Shown here: piece after piece, positions 35,680 to 43,715 of the stretch
Layout: each line of letters opens with the position of its first letter
How positions within the stretch are numbered: the stretch's first letter is position 1
Source of the DNA: Alkaliphilus flagellatus
GTDB lineage: Bacteria; Bacillota; Clostridia; Peptostreptococcales; Natronincolaceae
Direction of reading: 5' to 3'
Length of the DNA: 64,000 nt
NCBI RefSeq assembly: GCF_018919215.1
Contig: NZ_JAHLQK010000002.1
Coordinates: 62,001-126,000, forward strand
The notes under the pieces: generated by a model
Database searches by the model: none
Seen by the model: only the letters and a program-made list of their open reading frames with translations
What the model was told of the DNA's origin: nothing
Program-made: the position numbers and the translations under genes

Positions 35680-35839
35680 TTATAGCTAAAGGTGTATTCC
35701 TATTGGGTCAAGCTCACCACATTGTTTCATCGGGTGCAAGCACTACCAGAAAGCATTCCTTAATGGTCCGATTTAACGACATCACAGATACTAAACGTTA
35801 GACGTCATATAAGATAAGCATAGACGAGGGGGAAAAACA
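35680..35839. other. GC-richer intergenic segment with cassette-like motif
   Basis: From about 35700 to 35805 the base composition is unlike the AT-rich surroundings. It holds ATTTAAC (35771) and GTTAGAC (35798), which match the attC core patterns RYYYAAC and GTTRRRY but only about 20 bases apart, far shorter than real attC sites. A good GAGGGGGA site for the next gene lies at its end. Confidence 0.3.
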
Positions 35840-36640
35840 GTGAAAACAGTTGTAAATTTTTATGAGAACTACGATGAAGAGAGCAGACTTACTATTAATA
35901 ATGCAAGAAAAATAGAATTCATTATGACAACTAGTGCCTTAAATAACCACATAGAAAGACACCATAAAGTGCTAGAACTTGGTGCTGGAACAGGGGTATA
36001 TTCTTTTTATTATGCGGGAAAGGGTAATCCAGTAGTTGCTACTGATATCACCCCAAAACATATAGAAATTATTAAACAGAAGTTAAAAGAAAGGGAAGAT
36101 GCAATAAGTTTACAAGCTGAAGTAGCAAATGCTATCGATTTAAGTGAATATGAATCAGAAGATTTTGATGTAGTTTTGTGTCTTGGACCAATGTATCATC
36201 TTACAGATGAACATAATAGATTTAAATGTATTGAAGAATCTTTAAGGGTGTTAAAGAAAGGTGGATTATTAGCGGTTGCATATATAAACAAACATTTTGT
36301 ATTAAACTCAGTAATGATAAGGGATAAAAACTTTCTTACACATAACTTTATAGATAAGATTTTAAATACAGGGGTTATAAGAGAAGGAGAAGATGAATGT
36401 TTCTGGACAGATGCATTTTTTACCACTCCTGATAGTATGGAGTCATTAGTTAATAAATTTGATATAGAAATAATAGACCATATAGCAACAGATGGATTAA
36501 GTCCATATTTACGAAATGTTATAGATGAAATGAATGATGAAGAATATAATGCATGGATATATTATAATTTAAAAAGTTGCAGAGAAAAGAGTATTCTAGG
36601 GATGAGTAATCATGGATTATTATTATGTAAAAAGAAGTAA
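35840..36640 (+). CDS. Class I SAM-dependent methyltransferase
   Basis: Rossmann-fold methyltransferase of 266 residues starting at GTG 35840 behind GAGGGGGA. Motif I VLELGAGTGVYS (about 45), motif II VATDIT, then VVLCLGPMYHLTDE and SLRVLKKGGLLAVAYIN. It is of the same group as the 24709 gene (shared GPxYHL and YIN segments). Substrate unknown. It stands alone between GNAT genes. Confidence 0.86.
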   Translation: MKTVVNFYENYDEESRLTINNARKIEFIMTTSALNNHIERHHKVLELGAGTGVYSFYYAGKGNPVVATDITPKHIEIIKQKLKEREDAISLQAEVANAIDLSEYESEDFDVVLCLGPMYHLTDEHNRFKCIEESLRVLKKGGLLAVAYINKHFVLNSVMIRDKNFLTHNFIDKILNTGVIREGEDECFWTDAFFTTPDSMESLVNKFDIEIIDHIATDGLSPYLRNVIDEMNDEEYNAWIYYNLKSCREKSILGMSNHGLLLCKKK

Positions 36641-36675
36641 ATTACAATTTAAATACTTATGTAATTAACATACAG

Positions 36676-36749
36676 ATTAAATGTAGGCATTGTGGTCAAC
36701 TGAATGATAAAGAGCAAAATTTTATAAAGTCTGTGGTAAGAATATATAA
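36676..36749 (+). pseudogene. Zinc-ribbon fragment with frameshift
   Basis: Codons read IKCRHCGQLNDKEQN, then a -1 shift gives FYKVCGKNI and a stop. The pattern CxxCG ... VCGKN is that of a zinc-ribbon domain (usually FCxxCGKxI), with one cysteine lost. No start is visible, so this is the end of a decayed gene. Confidence 0.5.
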
Positions 36750-36836
36750 TTTAGATTTTTAAATAATCTAAGATAGATTTTTTTAAAAAGTGTGATGAAA
36801 TAGTAGAATATTGTGCAATAAGAGGAGAAGGCAATT

Positions 36837-37289
36837 ATGATTAAAAAACTTAATTTAAAAGAAACAGAAACAGCAAAAAACGTATTGAAACTACAAATAG
36901 CTTCATACAAAGTTGAAGCTGAGATTATAGGTTTCTATGAAATTCCGCCCCTAAAGGATACAATAAATAGTTTGAAAGAATGTAATGAAATTTTTTATGG
37001 ATATCATATAAAAGACACTTTAGCAGGAATAATTTCATATAAGATTATTGATGATGTTTTAGATATACATAGAGTTGCAGTACATCCTCAATTTTTTAAA
37101 ATGGGTATTGCAGGAAAACTGATTAACTTTGTAGAAGGACTTGAGAGTAATATAACTAAAGTAGTTGTATGTACTGCAAAGAGGAATCTACCTGCTATTA
37201 ACTTATATTTAAAAAATGGATATAAAGACATAAAGGATATAGAAATTAGCGAGAATATTTATTTAACAGAGTTTGAGAAAATATTATAA
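36837..37289 (+). CDS. GNAT-family N-acetyltransferase
   Basis: Single-domain GNAT of 150 residues. The core is plain: LDIHRVAVHPQFFKMGIAGKLINFVE for beta4/alpha3 with the acetyl-CoA loop (the usual RxxGxG/A is KMGIAG), then VCTAKRNLPAINLYLKNGYKDI. AGGAGAAGG precedes the ATG. The substrate is unknown. It is followed by a MerR gene with its own promoter. Confidence 0.87.
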   Translation: MIKKLNLKETETAKNVLKLQIASYKVEAEIIGFYEIPPLKDTINSLKECNEIFYGYHIKDTLAGIISYKIIDDVLDIHRVAVHPQFFKMGIAGKLINFVEGLESNITKVVVCTAKRNLPAINLYLKNGYKDIKDIEISENIYLTEFEKIL

Positions 37290-37393
37290 TCAAAAATCGA
37301 GTAGATCGAATAGTGCGTATTGTTCTTATGTTGAATAGTAGTAAAATTATGTACACTAAAGATTATTTATGTAGTCCCTGTAAATTATAAGTA

Positions 37394-37424
37394 TTGACTA
37401 CCACCTTGGGGATTGGTTTATGAT
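37394..37424 (+). promoter_or_regulatory. MerR-type promoter with 19-bp spacer
   Basis: TTGACT (37394-37399), 19-nt spacer holding ACCACC-TTGG-GGATTGGT, and TATGAT (37419-37424), just before the MerR gene at 37443. This is the classic MerR-activated layout and implies autoregulation. Confidence 0.78.
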
Positions 37425-37442
37425 AGTTTTGAGGTGATTAAA

Positions 37443-38327
37443 ATGCTAATTAAAGATGTTTGTCAAGAATGTAGATTAACAAAAAAAGCAATTGAATATT
37501 ATGAAAAGCAAGGATTGATAAAGCCCGAGATTCAGGAAAATGGTTATAGAAATTATGATGATAAAGATTTAGCGGTATTAAAGGAAGTATCTATTTTGCG
37601 AAAATTAGGTATCAGCATTTCTGATATTAAAACGATCCTTAAAAGTAATAATAAAGCTGTTGCACTATTAAAGTGTAAGTATATTCTGGAATTAAAATTA
37701 CAGAAGACAAATGAACAGCACAACTGTATTGAACGTTTAATCAGTAACTATGATATTAGTAGAGAATTTAAAATTGTCCAAAACAGTATTGACGAGTTGT
37801 TTACAATTAAAGAAAGGCTGATACAAGCATTCCCAGGAACTTATGGAATGTATTTGTGTATTCATTTTGGAAAATTTCTAAATGAAAAGATAGACAGTGT
37901 AGAGAAAGAAAATGCATACTATAAAATAATAAGCTTCCTTGATAATATCGATAATTTCGAGATTTCTAAAGAACTTGAAGAATATATGGAAAACTGCTTT
38001 CCGATAATGCAGAAGGTAGAGATGGAGAAATTCGATAGCGATATTTTTAATTCTGTTGCTGATATAGAAAGTTATATTGAGAACAATAAAGAAACATTGG
38101 AAGAATATATAAAGTTTAGAACTTCAGATGAATTCAAAGATACGCATGCGTATAAAATACAACAATTACTTTTGAAGTTTCATCAAAGTAGTGGTTATTA
38201 TGATGTTTTTATTCCAAACTTAAAAATTCTTAGTGCCTCTTATGCTGAGTATACAAAAAAGCTTGAGTCAGCGAATAAAATTTTTCTTGAAAAATATCCT
38301 CAAACCCAAAATCTATATGATGAGTAG
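37443..38327 (+). CDS. MerR-family transcriptional regulator
   Basis: About 294 residues: MerR winged helix at the N terminus (CRLTKKAIEYYEKQGLIKP), GISISDIKTIL, a dimerisation helix and a long C-terminal domain of about 180 residues without a family I recognise. ATG 37443 (GAGGTG five to ten bases upstream) is chosen; an earlier start would lie inside the promoter. Likely senses a small molecule. No dependent gene is evident downstream. Confidence 0.85.
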   Translation: MLIKDVCQECRLTKKAIEYYEKQGLIKPEIQENGYRNYDDKDLAVLKEVSILRKLGISISDIKTILKSNNKAVALLKCKYILELKLQKTNEQHNCIERLISNYDISREFKIVQNSIDELFTIKERLIQAFPGTYGMYLCIHFGKFLNEKIDSVEKENAYYKIISFLDNIDNFEISKELEEYMENCFPIMQKVEMEKFDSDIFNSVADIESYIENNKETLEEYIKFRTSDEFKDTHAYKIQQLLLKFHQSSGYYDVFIPNLKILSASYAEYTKKLESANKIFLEKYPQTQNLYDE

Positions 38328-38781
38328 GAATAAAAAGAACATGGGAGCATAATCTGTATCTAATGTGAAAGCTAATACGTATAATTAATAATATAGATTA
38401 AGGCAATTAATAATAAAATTGTAAAACGAACATCGAACAACAATTTTTTGAGGAGTAAAGTCAAATAAATTAGAAAAACATAAAATTATATCACTAAATA
38501 TAGAGTGGGATATATACCAAGAAGAATAGTCTTAGTAGTAATCTACCCTTGAAATAAATAGATCTGAAAGTATATTTATACAAATAACAATTAAATACAG
38601 CTATCTGTATATAGACTATGTAAAAGATGACTAGTTCATCTTTTTTTACTATCTAAATCAATTTGATAATTCAAGATATAACACCAAAGAGAAATAAGTT
38701 AACTAATGAAATAATTAAGTAGACTGAAACCTTTATGTAAAATTATACCATAAAATGATATAATGGTATTATATAGGTAAA
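38328..38781. other. Intergenic region with terminator and decayed coding traces
   Basis: AT-rich. A short frame near 38459-38530 (LEKHKIISLNIEWDIYQEE-stop behind GAGGAG) lacks a proper start and may be another gene scar. A terminator lies at 38621-38648. Confidence 0.35.
38621..38648 (+). terminator. Terminator
   Basis: AAAGATGA-CTAGT-TCATCTTT hairpin with seven T; probably ends transcripts from the MerR gene. Confidence 0.8.
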
Positions 38782-38955
38782 TTGAAAGATATAATAGACT
38801 ATAAATGGACTAAAGATGAAGAATTAGAAATTACCTTTCAGCCAAGTAATCGATTTGCTTTAAAGAAAGAAGTAACTAAGGTGTGGACTATAAGGGCAGA
38901 AGATAAAGAAAAAATTGATGAGATATTTAATCGTTACATAGATATAGAAAGGTAA
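38782..38955 (+). pseudogene. Possible 3' fragment of an unknown gene
   Basis: Frame of 57 codons from TTG 38782 with only a weak TAGGTA site. The product (YKWTKDEELEITFQPSN..., KKEVTKVWTIRAEDKEKIDEIF) looks like a real protein end, with well-formed amphipathic beta and helix patterns, but I do not recognise it. It is either a small gene with a poor start or the tail of a truncated one. Confidence 0.35.
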
Positions 38956-39025
38956 GATTAGAGAGCAAGCTATTGGTTTATTAACAACTTTTATATGTGT
39001 TAAGAATAATAGCTAGATAATACAA

Positions 39026-39085
39026 TCCAATCGGGCCGTTATGTTCCCATAGCGGCCTGTTATACTATTGATTGGAGTGTTTTTT
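39026..39085 (+). terminator. Large terminator hairpin
   Basis: Outer arms TCCAATC / GATTGGA and inner arms GGCCGTTAT / ATAGCGGCC (one G-U pair) followed by GTGTTTTTTG. Unusually GC-rich for the surroundings. Confidence 0.7.
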
Positions 39086-39094
39086 GCTCATAAA

Positions 39095-39136
39095 AAGCCC
39101 TCCCATCGCAAAACTGCCACAGGAAGGCCCTTAAAA
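39095..39136 (-). terminator. Probable terminator of trmO
   Basis: On the minus strand, a GGGCCTTCC...GGGAGGGC imperfect hairpin is followed by TTTTT, downstream of trmO. Confidence 0.5.
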
Positions 39137-39218
39137 GCGCGTTATTTAATTACCTACCACTTCCTTATTGGATAAGTAGACAGTTAAAAATTTATTCTAT
39201 CGGCTTATACTGAAAATA

Positions 39219-39695
39219 TTAAAAATTAAATTCATCTTCCCAGTTAAAACTTCTTGATTCCTCTAAATTTTGGGGCCAATGGCTACACCATTCCGGCACA
39301 CCGGGCGCTTCCACCCTGTCAAGGCTCGGTGTATATGGTTTTATATCGAGTACGAGCGTACCATCATTGGCGTCAATATAGGCAATTTGAATAATACCTT
39401 TTTCGTAGTCAATACGGATAATTTCTATCACAGACAAAGCAATCGGATTTGGGCGGATAGGCGACCTTGTGGCGAAGATACCCATTACAGCTGGGGCCTT
39501 TTTATATGGCTGTTGTGTTTCAAGAGTATTCCTGGCTTCTTTATTATCAAAGTCGCTAAACCACCAAATGATATTAAGATGGCTAAATCCGTCTAACGCT
39601 TGCAAAGCTGGAATATACTTCGGTTCAAGTTCAATAAACATTCCCCGCTCGTTGACACTGATTTTACCAATAGAGTTTACCTGAAAATTCTGCAT
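39219..39695 (-). CDS. trmO: TrmO/TsaA-family tRNA methyltransferase
   Basis: UPF0066 (TsaA, VirR-like) protein, which uses SAM to N6-methylate t6A37 in tRNA. About 158 residues: the beta-barrel opening INSIGKISVNERG-like segment, FSHLNIIWWF, the signature ATRSPIRPNPIALS and LDIKPYTPSLD. ATG 39695 (GTGGAGGA site seven bases upstream) is preferred over GTG 39710. Composition is richer in G+C than its neighbours, as for the next gene, suggesting joint acquisition. Members also occur beside resistance or mobile genes. Confidence 0.9.
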   Translation of the reverse strand: MQNFQVNSIGKISVNERGMFIELEPKYIPALQALDGFSHLNIIWWFSDFDNKEARNTLETQQPYKKAPAVMGIFATRSPIRPNPIALSVIEIIRIDYEKGIIQIAYIDANDGTLVLDIKPYTPSLDRVEAPGVPEWCSHWPQNLEESRSFNWEDEFNF

Positions 39696-39773
39696 ATTGC
39701 ATTCCTCCACATGATTTTTATTTTATCTGTAAATCCAGTGTAGACCCTAACACCATGTGAGAGTCAATATTAA

Positions 39774-39810
39774 AAAAGCGTCTTACAGAAAAATTCTGCA
39801 AAACGCTTTT
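39774..39810 (-). terminator. Terminator of the MerR gene 39813-40628
   Basis: AAAAGCGT / ACGCTTTT arms with an inner TTACAGAA / TTCTGCAA pairing and a T-run on the minus strand. Confidence 0.82.
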
Positions 39811-39812
39811 AA

Positions 39813-40628
39813 CTATATTTTCTCCAGTGAGATTTGAATTTCGGTTAAATATTTATCGGGGCTTTCCTCATTCCACGGCCCCCGGTGAACGATTTGTCTG
39901 TTCTGTCCGGTCATTCTATACTGATTATGTTCCTGCAACCAATTTGCAAAGGCGAGATATGCGCCTGCTATGTTCTCAAATTTCCCATATACCATTGTGC
40001 AAGCCATTATCGGTACAGACTCCGTATTACGATATACAAAGCCATTCATATTTTCCCCCATTCTGGCCACGGGTGCACATATTTCAATATCAACATCTTT
40101 TTCTCTATAATCTGTATCGTGATATATGGTAAAGGTATTGCTTGAAACAGGAATATCATTTTTATCTGCAAAGGCCGACATTTCTTTCCATAATTGACCT
40201 TCGGCATAATAATCAGGAACAGTTCGTCTTAAAGAAAACACTTGATAACTGGGAATATATTTGATTGAAACATTGTAGTGTATCGCTATCTTTTCCTGCC
40301 GAATATCCTTTTTTGCCAGCTCGATTTTAGATAGTTTATCCTGTTCAGATTTAATCATATTCTCAATTTCTAGACGTTTGTTTTCAAGCTGATTTGTAAT
40401 AAATTTATTATCCCAATGGTTAAGGGCAACCGCAATTTCAGAAACATTAAAGCCTAAATCCCGCAAGAATATAATCTTGTTTAAAGTGGAGATTTGCTCC
40501 GTGGAATATAGCCTGTAATTCGTAAACTTATCGATTTTCGCAGGTTTTAACAACCCTGTTTCATCGTAATACCTTAACATTCGGATTGATACTTGCGTCA
40601 ATTTGGAAAACTCGCCTATTTTGAACAT
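39813..40628 (-). CDS. MerR-family regulator with GyrI-like effector domain
   Basis: About 271 residues, organised like the 33515 paralog: MerR winged helix (FKIGEFSKLTQVSIRMLRYYD), dimer helix, and GyrI-like domain (TMVYGKFENIAGAYLAFANWL). It probably binds a drug-like ligand. ATG 40628 has AGGTGG seven bases upstream; the GTG at 40637 is inside that site. Promoter TTGCAG-17-TATAAT precedes it. G+C is higher than for nearby genes. Confidence 0.9.
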   Translation of the reverse strand: MFKIGEFSKLTQVSIRMLRYYDETGLLKPAKIDKFTNYRLYSTEQISTLNKIIFLRDLGFNVSEIAVALNHWDNKFITNQLENKRLEIENMIKSEQDKLSKIELAKKDIRQEKIAIHYNVSIKYIPSYQVFSLRRTVPDYYAEGQLWKEMSAFADKNDIPVSSNTFTIYHDTDYREKDVDIEICAPVARMGENMNGFVYRNTESVPIMACTMVYGKFENIAGAYLAFANWLQEHNQYRMTGQNRQIVHRGPWNEESPDKYLTEIQISLEKI

Positions 40629-40651
40629 TCGCACCACCTCTATATTGAAAT

Positions 40652-40680
40652 ATTATATCGTGAGTATTCTGAAACTGCAA
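40652..40680 (-). promoter_or_regulatory. Promoter of the MerR gene
   Basis: Minus-strand TTGCAG (40675-40680), 17-nt spacer, TATAAT (40652-40657). Unlike the other two MerR genes, the spacer has normal length. Confidence 0.65.
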
Positions 40681-40753
40681 ATAAAATACATTACCCGTCC
40701 GTGGCTATCTATCTCGCTATTGTTGGTATTCAGTAGTTGCTTCCTTATTGACC

Positions 40754-40885
40754 ATGCCAATTAGCGATATAAATGAAGCAGTTCTAAGATTCTGGAGGAA
40801 TAGAGGGTTTAAAGAAATAGAAAAAGTTCAGTTACAATGGGCGGATACCTTATTGGATGCTGTAGTTATGAAAAAGAACTTATAG
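40754..40885 (+). pseudogene. 3' fragment of a GNAT acetyltransferase
   Basis: Frame of 43 codons from ATG 40754 without a ribosome binding site: NEAVLRFWRNRGFKEIEKV, then LQWADTLLDAVVMKKNL. This is the usual end of a GNAT protein (alpha4 FW..GF, last beta strand). The acetyl-CoA loop and N terminus are missing. The rest of 40886-41117 holds no convincing gene. Confidence 0.6.
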
Positions 40886-41117
40886 ATAGAATAAATGACA
40901 AGCTATCTTCTATAAATAAAATTTATAATTTTCAAAATACTTTTATGAATCTTTGAGAAAGAAACGTTCATTAAACTAATAAGTAGAATGCAAGAGTATG
41001 ATTATGTATAATAAGAATTAATTATATTTGCTTAATGTGAGGTGTTATATATTTGAAACACACTAAGTAATTATAAATACCTTTTGTAATTTAGGATGAA
41101 ACTACAAGCTGAAAGGA

Positions 41118-41468
41118 ATGAGTGAAATGGATATAGTTTTTATTTTATTATTGGCAATTTTTCTATTTGCTATTATTTATTTTGCTGTTAGATTAGCCAT
41201 TATACCATTATTATATAAATCGGAAGAAGTAGTTACAGATAACCAAGACTTCGGTTTAATTTACTTACGAGATATAGAAGTATTAAATAATACTGAACTT
41301 GAAGATGTAATTAAATTCTATAGTGACAAAAACTCTAAAATGGAAGATTATAAACAGTATCAAAAATATGTTAAAGTTTTAAATGAATTAAAAGAATTTG
41401 GTTATTATACTGATGAAGCATATTTCATTAAAGTAGAAAAACTGAAAAAACATTTTAAAATTGATTAA
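41118..41468 (+). CDS. Small membrane-anchored protein of unknown function
   Basis: Up to 116 residues: one N-terminal membrane segment (about 5-27, IVFILLLAIFLFAIIYFAV), then a charged cytoplasmic part with helices. No family recognised. ATG 41118 or ATG 41127 are both possible; AAAGGA spacing slightly favours the second. A terminator follows. Confidence 0.6.
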   Translation: MSEMDIVFILLLAIFLFAIIYFAVRLAIIPLLYKSEEVVTDNQDFGLIYLRDIEVLNNTELEDVIKFYSDKNSKMEDYKQYQKYVKVLNELKEFGYYTDEAYFIKVEKLKKHFKID

Positions 41469-41503
41469 TATTCTATCTAGAATATTGAAATGATTTTTAT
41501 AAG

Positions 41504-41538
41504 AGGAACTTCTAATAAGCTTTTAGGAGTTCCTTTTT
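41504..41538 (+). terminator. Terminator of the small membrane protein gene
   Basis: AGGAACTTCT / AGGAGTTCCT hairpin with five T. Confidence 0.85.
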
Positions 41539-41739
41539 GATCTAAGAAGTTTCTCTATAGCATAAAATATTAGATCAAGTACAAGGAATTAAGAAAAATA
41601 TGAAGAATGATATAAATACATATATTTTCCTAATATTAAGAAAAATTACTAATTCAATAGAGGATCAAATGATATTGATAGGAAGAAATATGTATAAGAT
41701 AGTTTTTAATATAAATATTGTTTAAATCGGGGGAAACTA

Positions 41740-42477
41740 ATGAGTCAAAATGTATATGATAATGATCTATTTTTTGAAAAATATAGGGAGCTTAGAAATA
41801 ACCAAGATAATTATAATACCCTTATTGAACAACCAGCGATAAAAGCATTGCTTCCTGATTTAAAAGGAAAAACAGTTCTTGATTTGGGTTGTGGATATGG
41901 AAACAATTGTATTGATTTTATTAAAAAAGGTGCATTATCAGTTGTAGGCATAGATATTTCTCATAAGATGCTTGAAGTTGCCAGAAAAGAAAATCCAAAT
42001 GAATTAGTAGAATATATGCTTATGGATATGAATAAAATCGGAAGTTTAACCCAAAGGTTTGATTTGGTTTTTAGTTCTTTGGCATTTCATTATGTAAAAG
42101 ATTTTAAAAAACTATTGTATGATATTAGAGTTTTACTGAATGATGGTGGAATTTTGCTATATTCTCAGGAGCATCCATATACAACAGCACCTAAAGTTGG
42201 ACCAACTTGGACAAAGGACGAGTATGGAAATAAAGTGCATTATAACTTATCTGATTATATGCATAGTGGGAAACGATATTCAAAATGGTTTATTGATAAT
42301 GTTGAAAAATACCATCGTCCAATATCAGAGGTCATTAATTCAATAATATCTGAAGGGTTTATAATTAATAGTATAGTTGAGCCTGTTCCAGATAAATATG
42401 CTTTAGATAGAAGACCAGACTTTAAAGATGAATTTGATAAGACTACTTGTATTATTATAAAAGGAACAAAAGCCTAA
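41740..42477 (+). CDS. Class I SAM-dependent methyltransferase
   Basis: Protein of 245 residues with motif I VLDLGCGYGNNC (about 45), motif II VVGIDIS, motif IV FSSLAFHYVKDF and post-motif VLLNDGGILLYSQEHP. It resembles the UbiE/Methyltransf_11 group of small-molecule methyltransferases common in Firmicutes. The substrate cannot be inferred. A GGGGGAAA site precedes the ATG. It is not linked to the next methyltransferase, which has its own leader. Confidence 0.88.
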   Translation: MSQNVYDNDLFFEKYRELRNNQDNYNTLIEQPAIKALLPDLKGKTVLDLGCGYGNNCIDFIKKGALSVVGIDISHKMLEVARKENPNELVEYMLMDMNKIGSLTQRFDLVFSSLAFHYVKDFKKLLYDIRVLLNDGGILLYSQEHPYTTAPKVGPTWTKDEYGNKVHYNLSDYMHSGKRYSKWFIDNVEKYHRPISEVINSIISEGFIINSIVEPVPDKYALDRRPDFKDEFDKTTCIIIKGTKA

Positions 42478-42591
42478 TAGATTAAGATTTTAGAAGATAT
42501 GTGTATTATACTTTACCTATAAAAATTGTAATACATATTTATTTTACAAAGTAAAAATTATTAGTATTTTGTATGAGAGGAAGTGACTTTA

Positions 42592-42636
42592 GTGAAAAGA
42601 AAAAAGCGAATTAACTACTCGGTGCAGTTAATATAA
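42592..42636 (+). CDS. Leader peptide (14 residues) of the methyltransferase attenuator
   Basis: GTG 42592, with GAGAGG nine bases upstream, opens MKRKKRINYSVQLI-stop. Its last codons (SVQLI, 42619-42636) are the 5' arm of the terminator at 42622-42688, so a ribosome held near the end would block that arm. The basic N terminus followed by a short hydrophobic stretch resembles leader peptides of inducible ribosome-resistance genes. No protein function is expected apart from regulation. Confidence 0.65.
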   Translation: MKRKKRINYSVQLI

Positions 42637-42696
42637 TCTGATAGCAGATTGTACCGGGATTGCCAAATTTGTTATCAGTTAACTGCACTGCTTTTC
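42622..42696 (+). promoter_or_regulatory. Transcription attenuator (terminator/antiterminator) before methyltransferase
   Basis: Terminator: GTGCAGTTAA (42622-42631) with TTAACTGCAC (42679-42688), extended inward by CTGATAGC / GTTATCAG and followed by TGCTTTTC. Competing local hairpin AATCTG-ATAG-CAGATT (42635-42650). The structure starts inside the leader ORF and ends 40 bases before the gene. Confidence 0.72.
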
Positions 42697-42727
42697 ATCA
42701 AAGTAAATTATGAAAAGGAGCATAGTT

Positions 42728-43492
42728 ATGGATTATATGAAATTAAAAGAATACTGGATATCAGAAGAAGAAAAGAGTTTTAAAGGATGGGACTTTTCTT
42801 ATATTAGTAAAAGAAAATTAGAGGAACCATTGCCATGGAACTATGATAATATAGTTCGCCAATATTTAAAATCTAATTCTATACTATTAGATATGGGTAC
42901 TGGAGGTGGGGAGTATTTGTTGACTCTAAATCACCCTTATAATAACACATTTGTAACAGAAGCATATCCACCTAACTTTGAATTGTGTAAAAGAAAACTA
43001 ACACCATTAGGTATTGATGTTAGACAAGTTTTTGATGATAGCTGTTTGCCATTTGAAAATAATATGTTTGATGTAATAATCAACAAGCATGAGAGCTTTG
43101 ACATCAAAGAGGTTTATAGGTTGCTAAAGCCTACTGGTTTATTTATTACACAACAGGTTGGAGGTTTAAATAATAAAGAATTATCGAGATTTTTAATAAA
43201 TGATTTTGAAGAGGTCATTAGTAGTGAACATAATTTAGAAAATAATTTGATGTTGATTCAAAACCAAGGATTAACTATTTTAAAGTCAGAAGAATGCTTT
43301 CCAAAGCTAAAATTCTTTGATATTGGAGCACTAGTCTATTTTGCAAGAGTTATTGAATGGGAATTTCCCAATTTTTCAGTTGATAGCTGCTTCGAAAAAT
43401 TATGTCAATTACAATCAATAATTGAGCAGCAAGGATATATTGAAAGTGAAGAGCATAGATTTATTATTGTTGCTCAAAAACCTAAAAAATGA
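42728..43492 (+). CDS. SAM-dependent methyltransferase under attenuator control
   Basis: Methyltransferase of about 254 residues: conserved opening KEYWISEEEKSFKGWDFSYI, EEPLPWNYD, motif I LLDMGTGGGEYL, then VTEAYPPN, FDVIINKHESFD and LFITQQVGG. I recall this as a conserved Firmicute group but know no proven substrate. ATG 42728 has AAGGAG seven bases upstream; the ATG at 42710 is part of that leader. The attenuator and leader peptide suggest induction by ribosome stalling and hence a possible role in resistance to a translation inhibitor. That is inference. Confidence 0.85.
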   Translation: MDYMKLKEYWISEEEKSFKGWDFSYISKRKLEEPLPWNYDNIVRQYLKSNSILLDMGTGGGEYLLTLNHPYNNTFVTEAYPPNFELCKRKLTPLGIDVRQVFDDSCLPFENNMFDVIINKHESFDIKEVYRLLKPTGLFITQQVGGLNNKELSRFLINDFEEVISSEHNLENNLMLIQNQGLTILKSEECFPKLKFFDIGALVYFARVIEWEFPNFSVDSCFEKLCQLQSIIEQQGYIESEEHRFIIVAQKPKK

Positions 43493-43715
43493 CTATCAAG
43501 ATAGCAAAACTTTGTATACAATCTGCTATAGAAAGGGTGTATGGGTAATGAATAAAAAAAGATAGACATGCTTATTCAAAACTTGGCTAAAAGAAACATA
43601 AAAGATTATTTATTTAAACAATTTCGATGAAGCAGAATTAAGGCTATAGGAGATGCTTGTTAAATATAGTAGCTTACTTATATAGGAAATAACATAATTA
43701 TAAGAAGGTGTTGCT
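43493..43715 (+). pseudogene. Decayed gene remnant
   Basis: Within 43548-43695 codons in shifting frames read MNKK, IDMLIQNLAKRNIKDYLFK, NNFDEAELRL-stop and EMLVKYSSLLI-stop. This looks like a short, frameshifted remnant of a coding sequence; the family is not recognised. Confidence 0.35.

Noticed and set aside
40820-40955. Alternative frame giving a 39-residue protein overlapping the GNAT remnant
   Set aside because: It overlaps the better-supported GNAT end in another frame and has no ribosome binding site.
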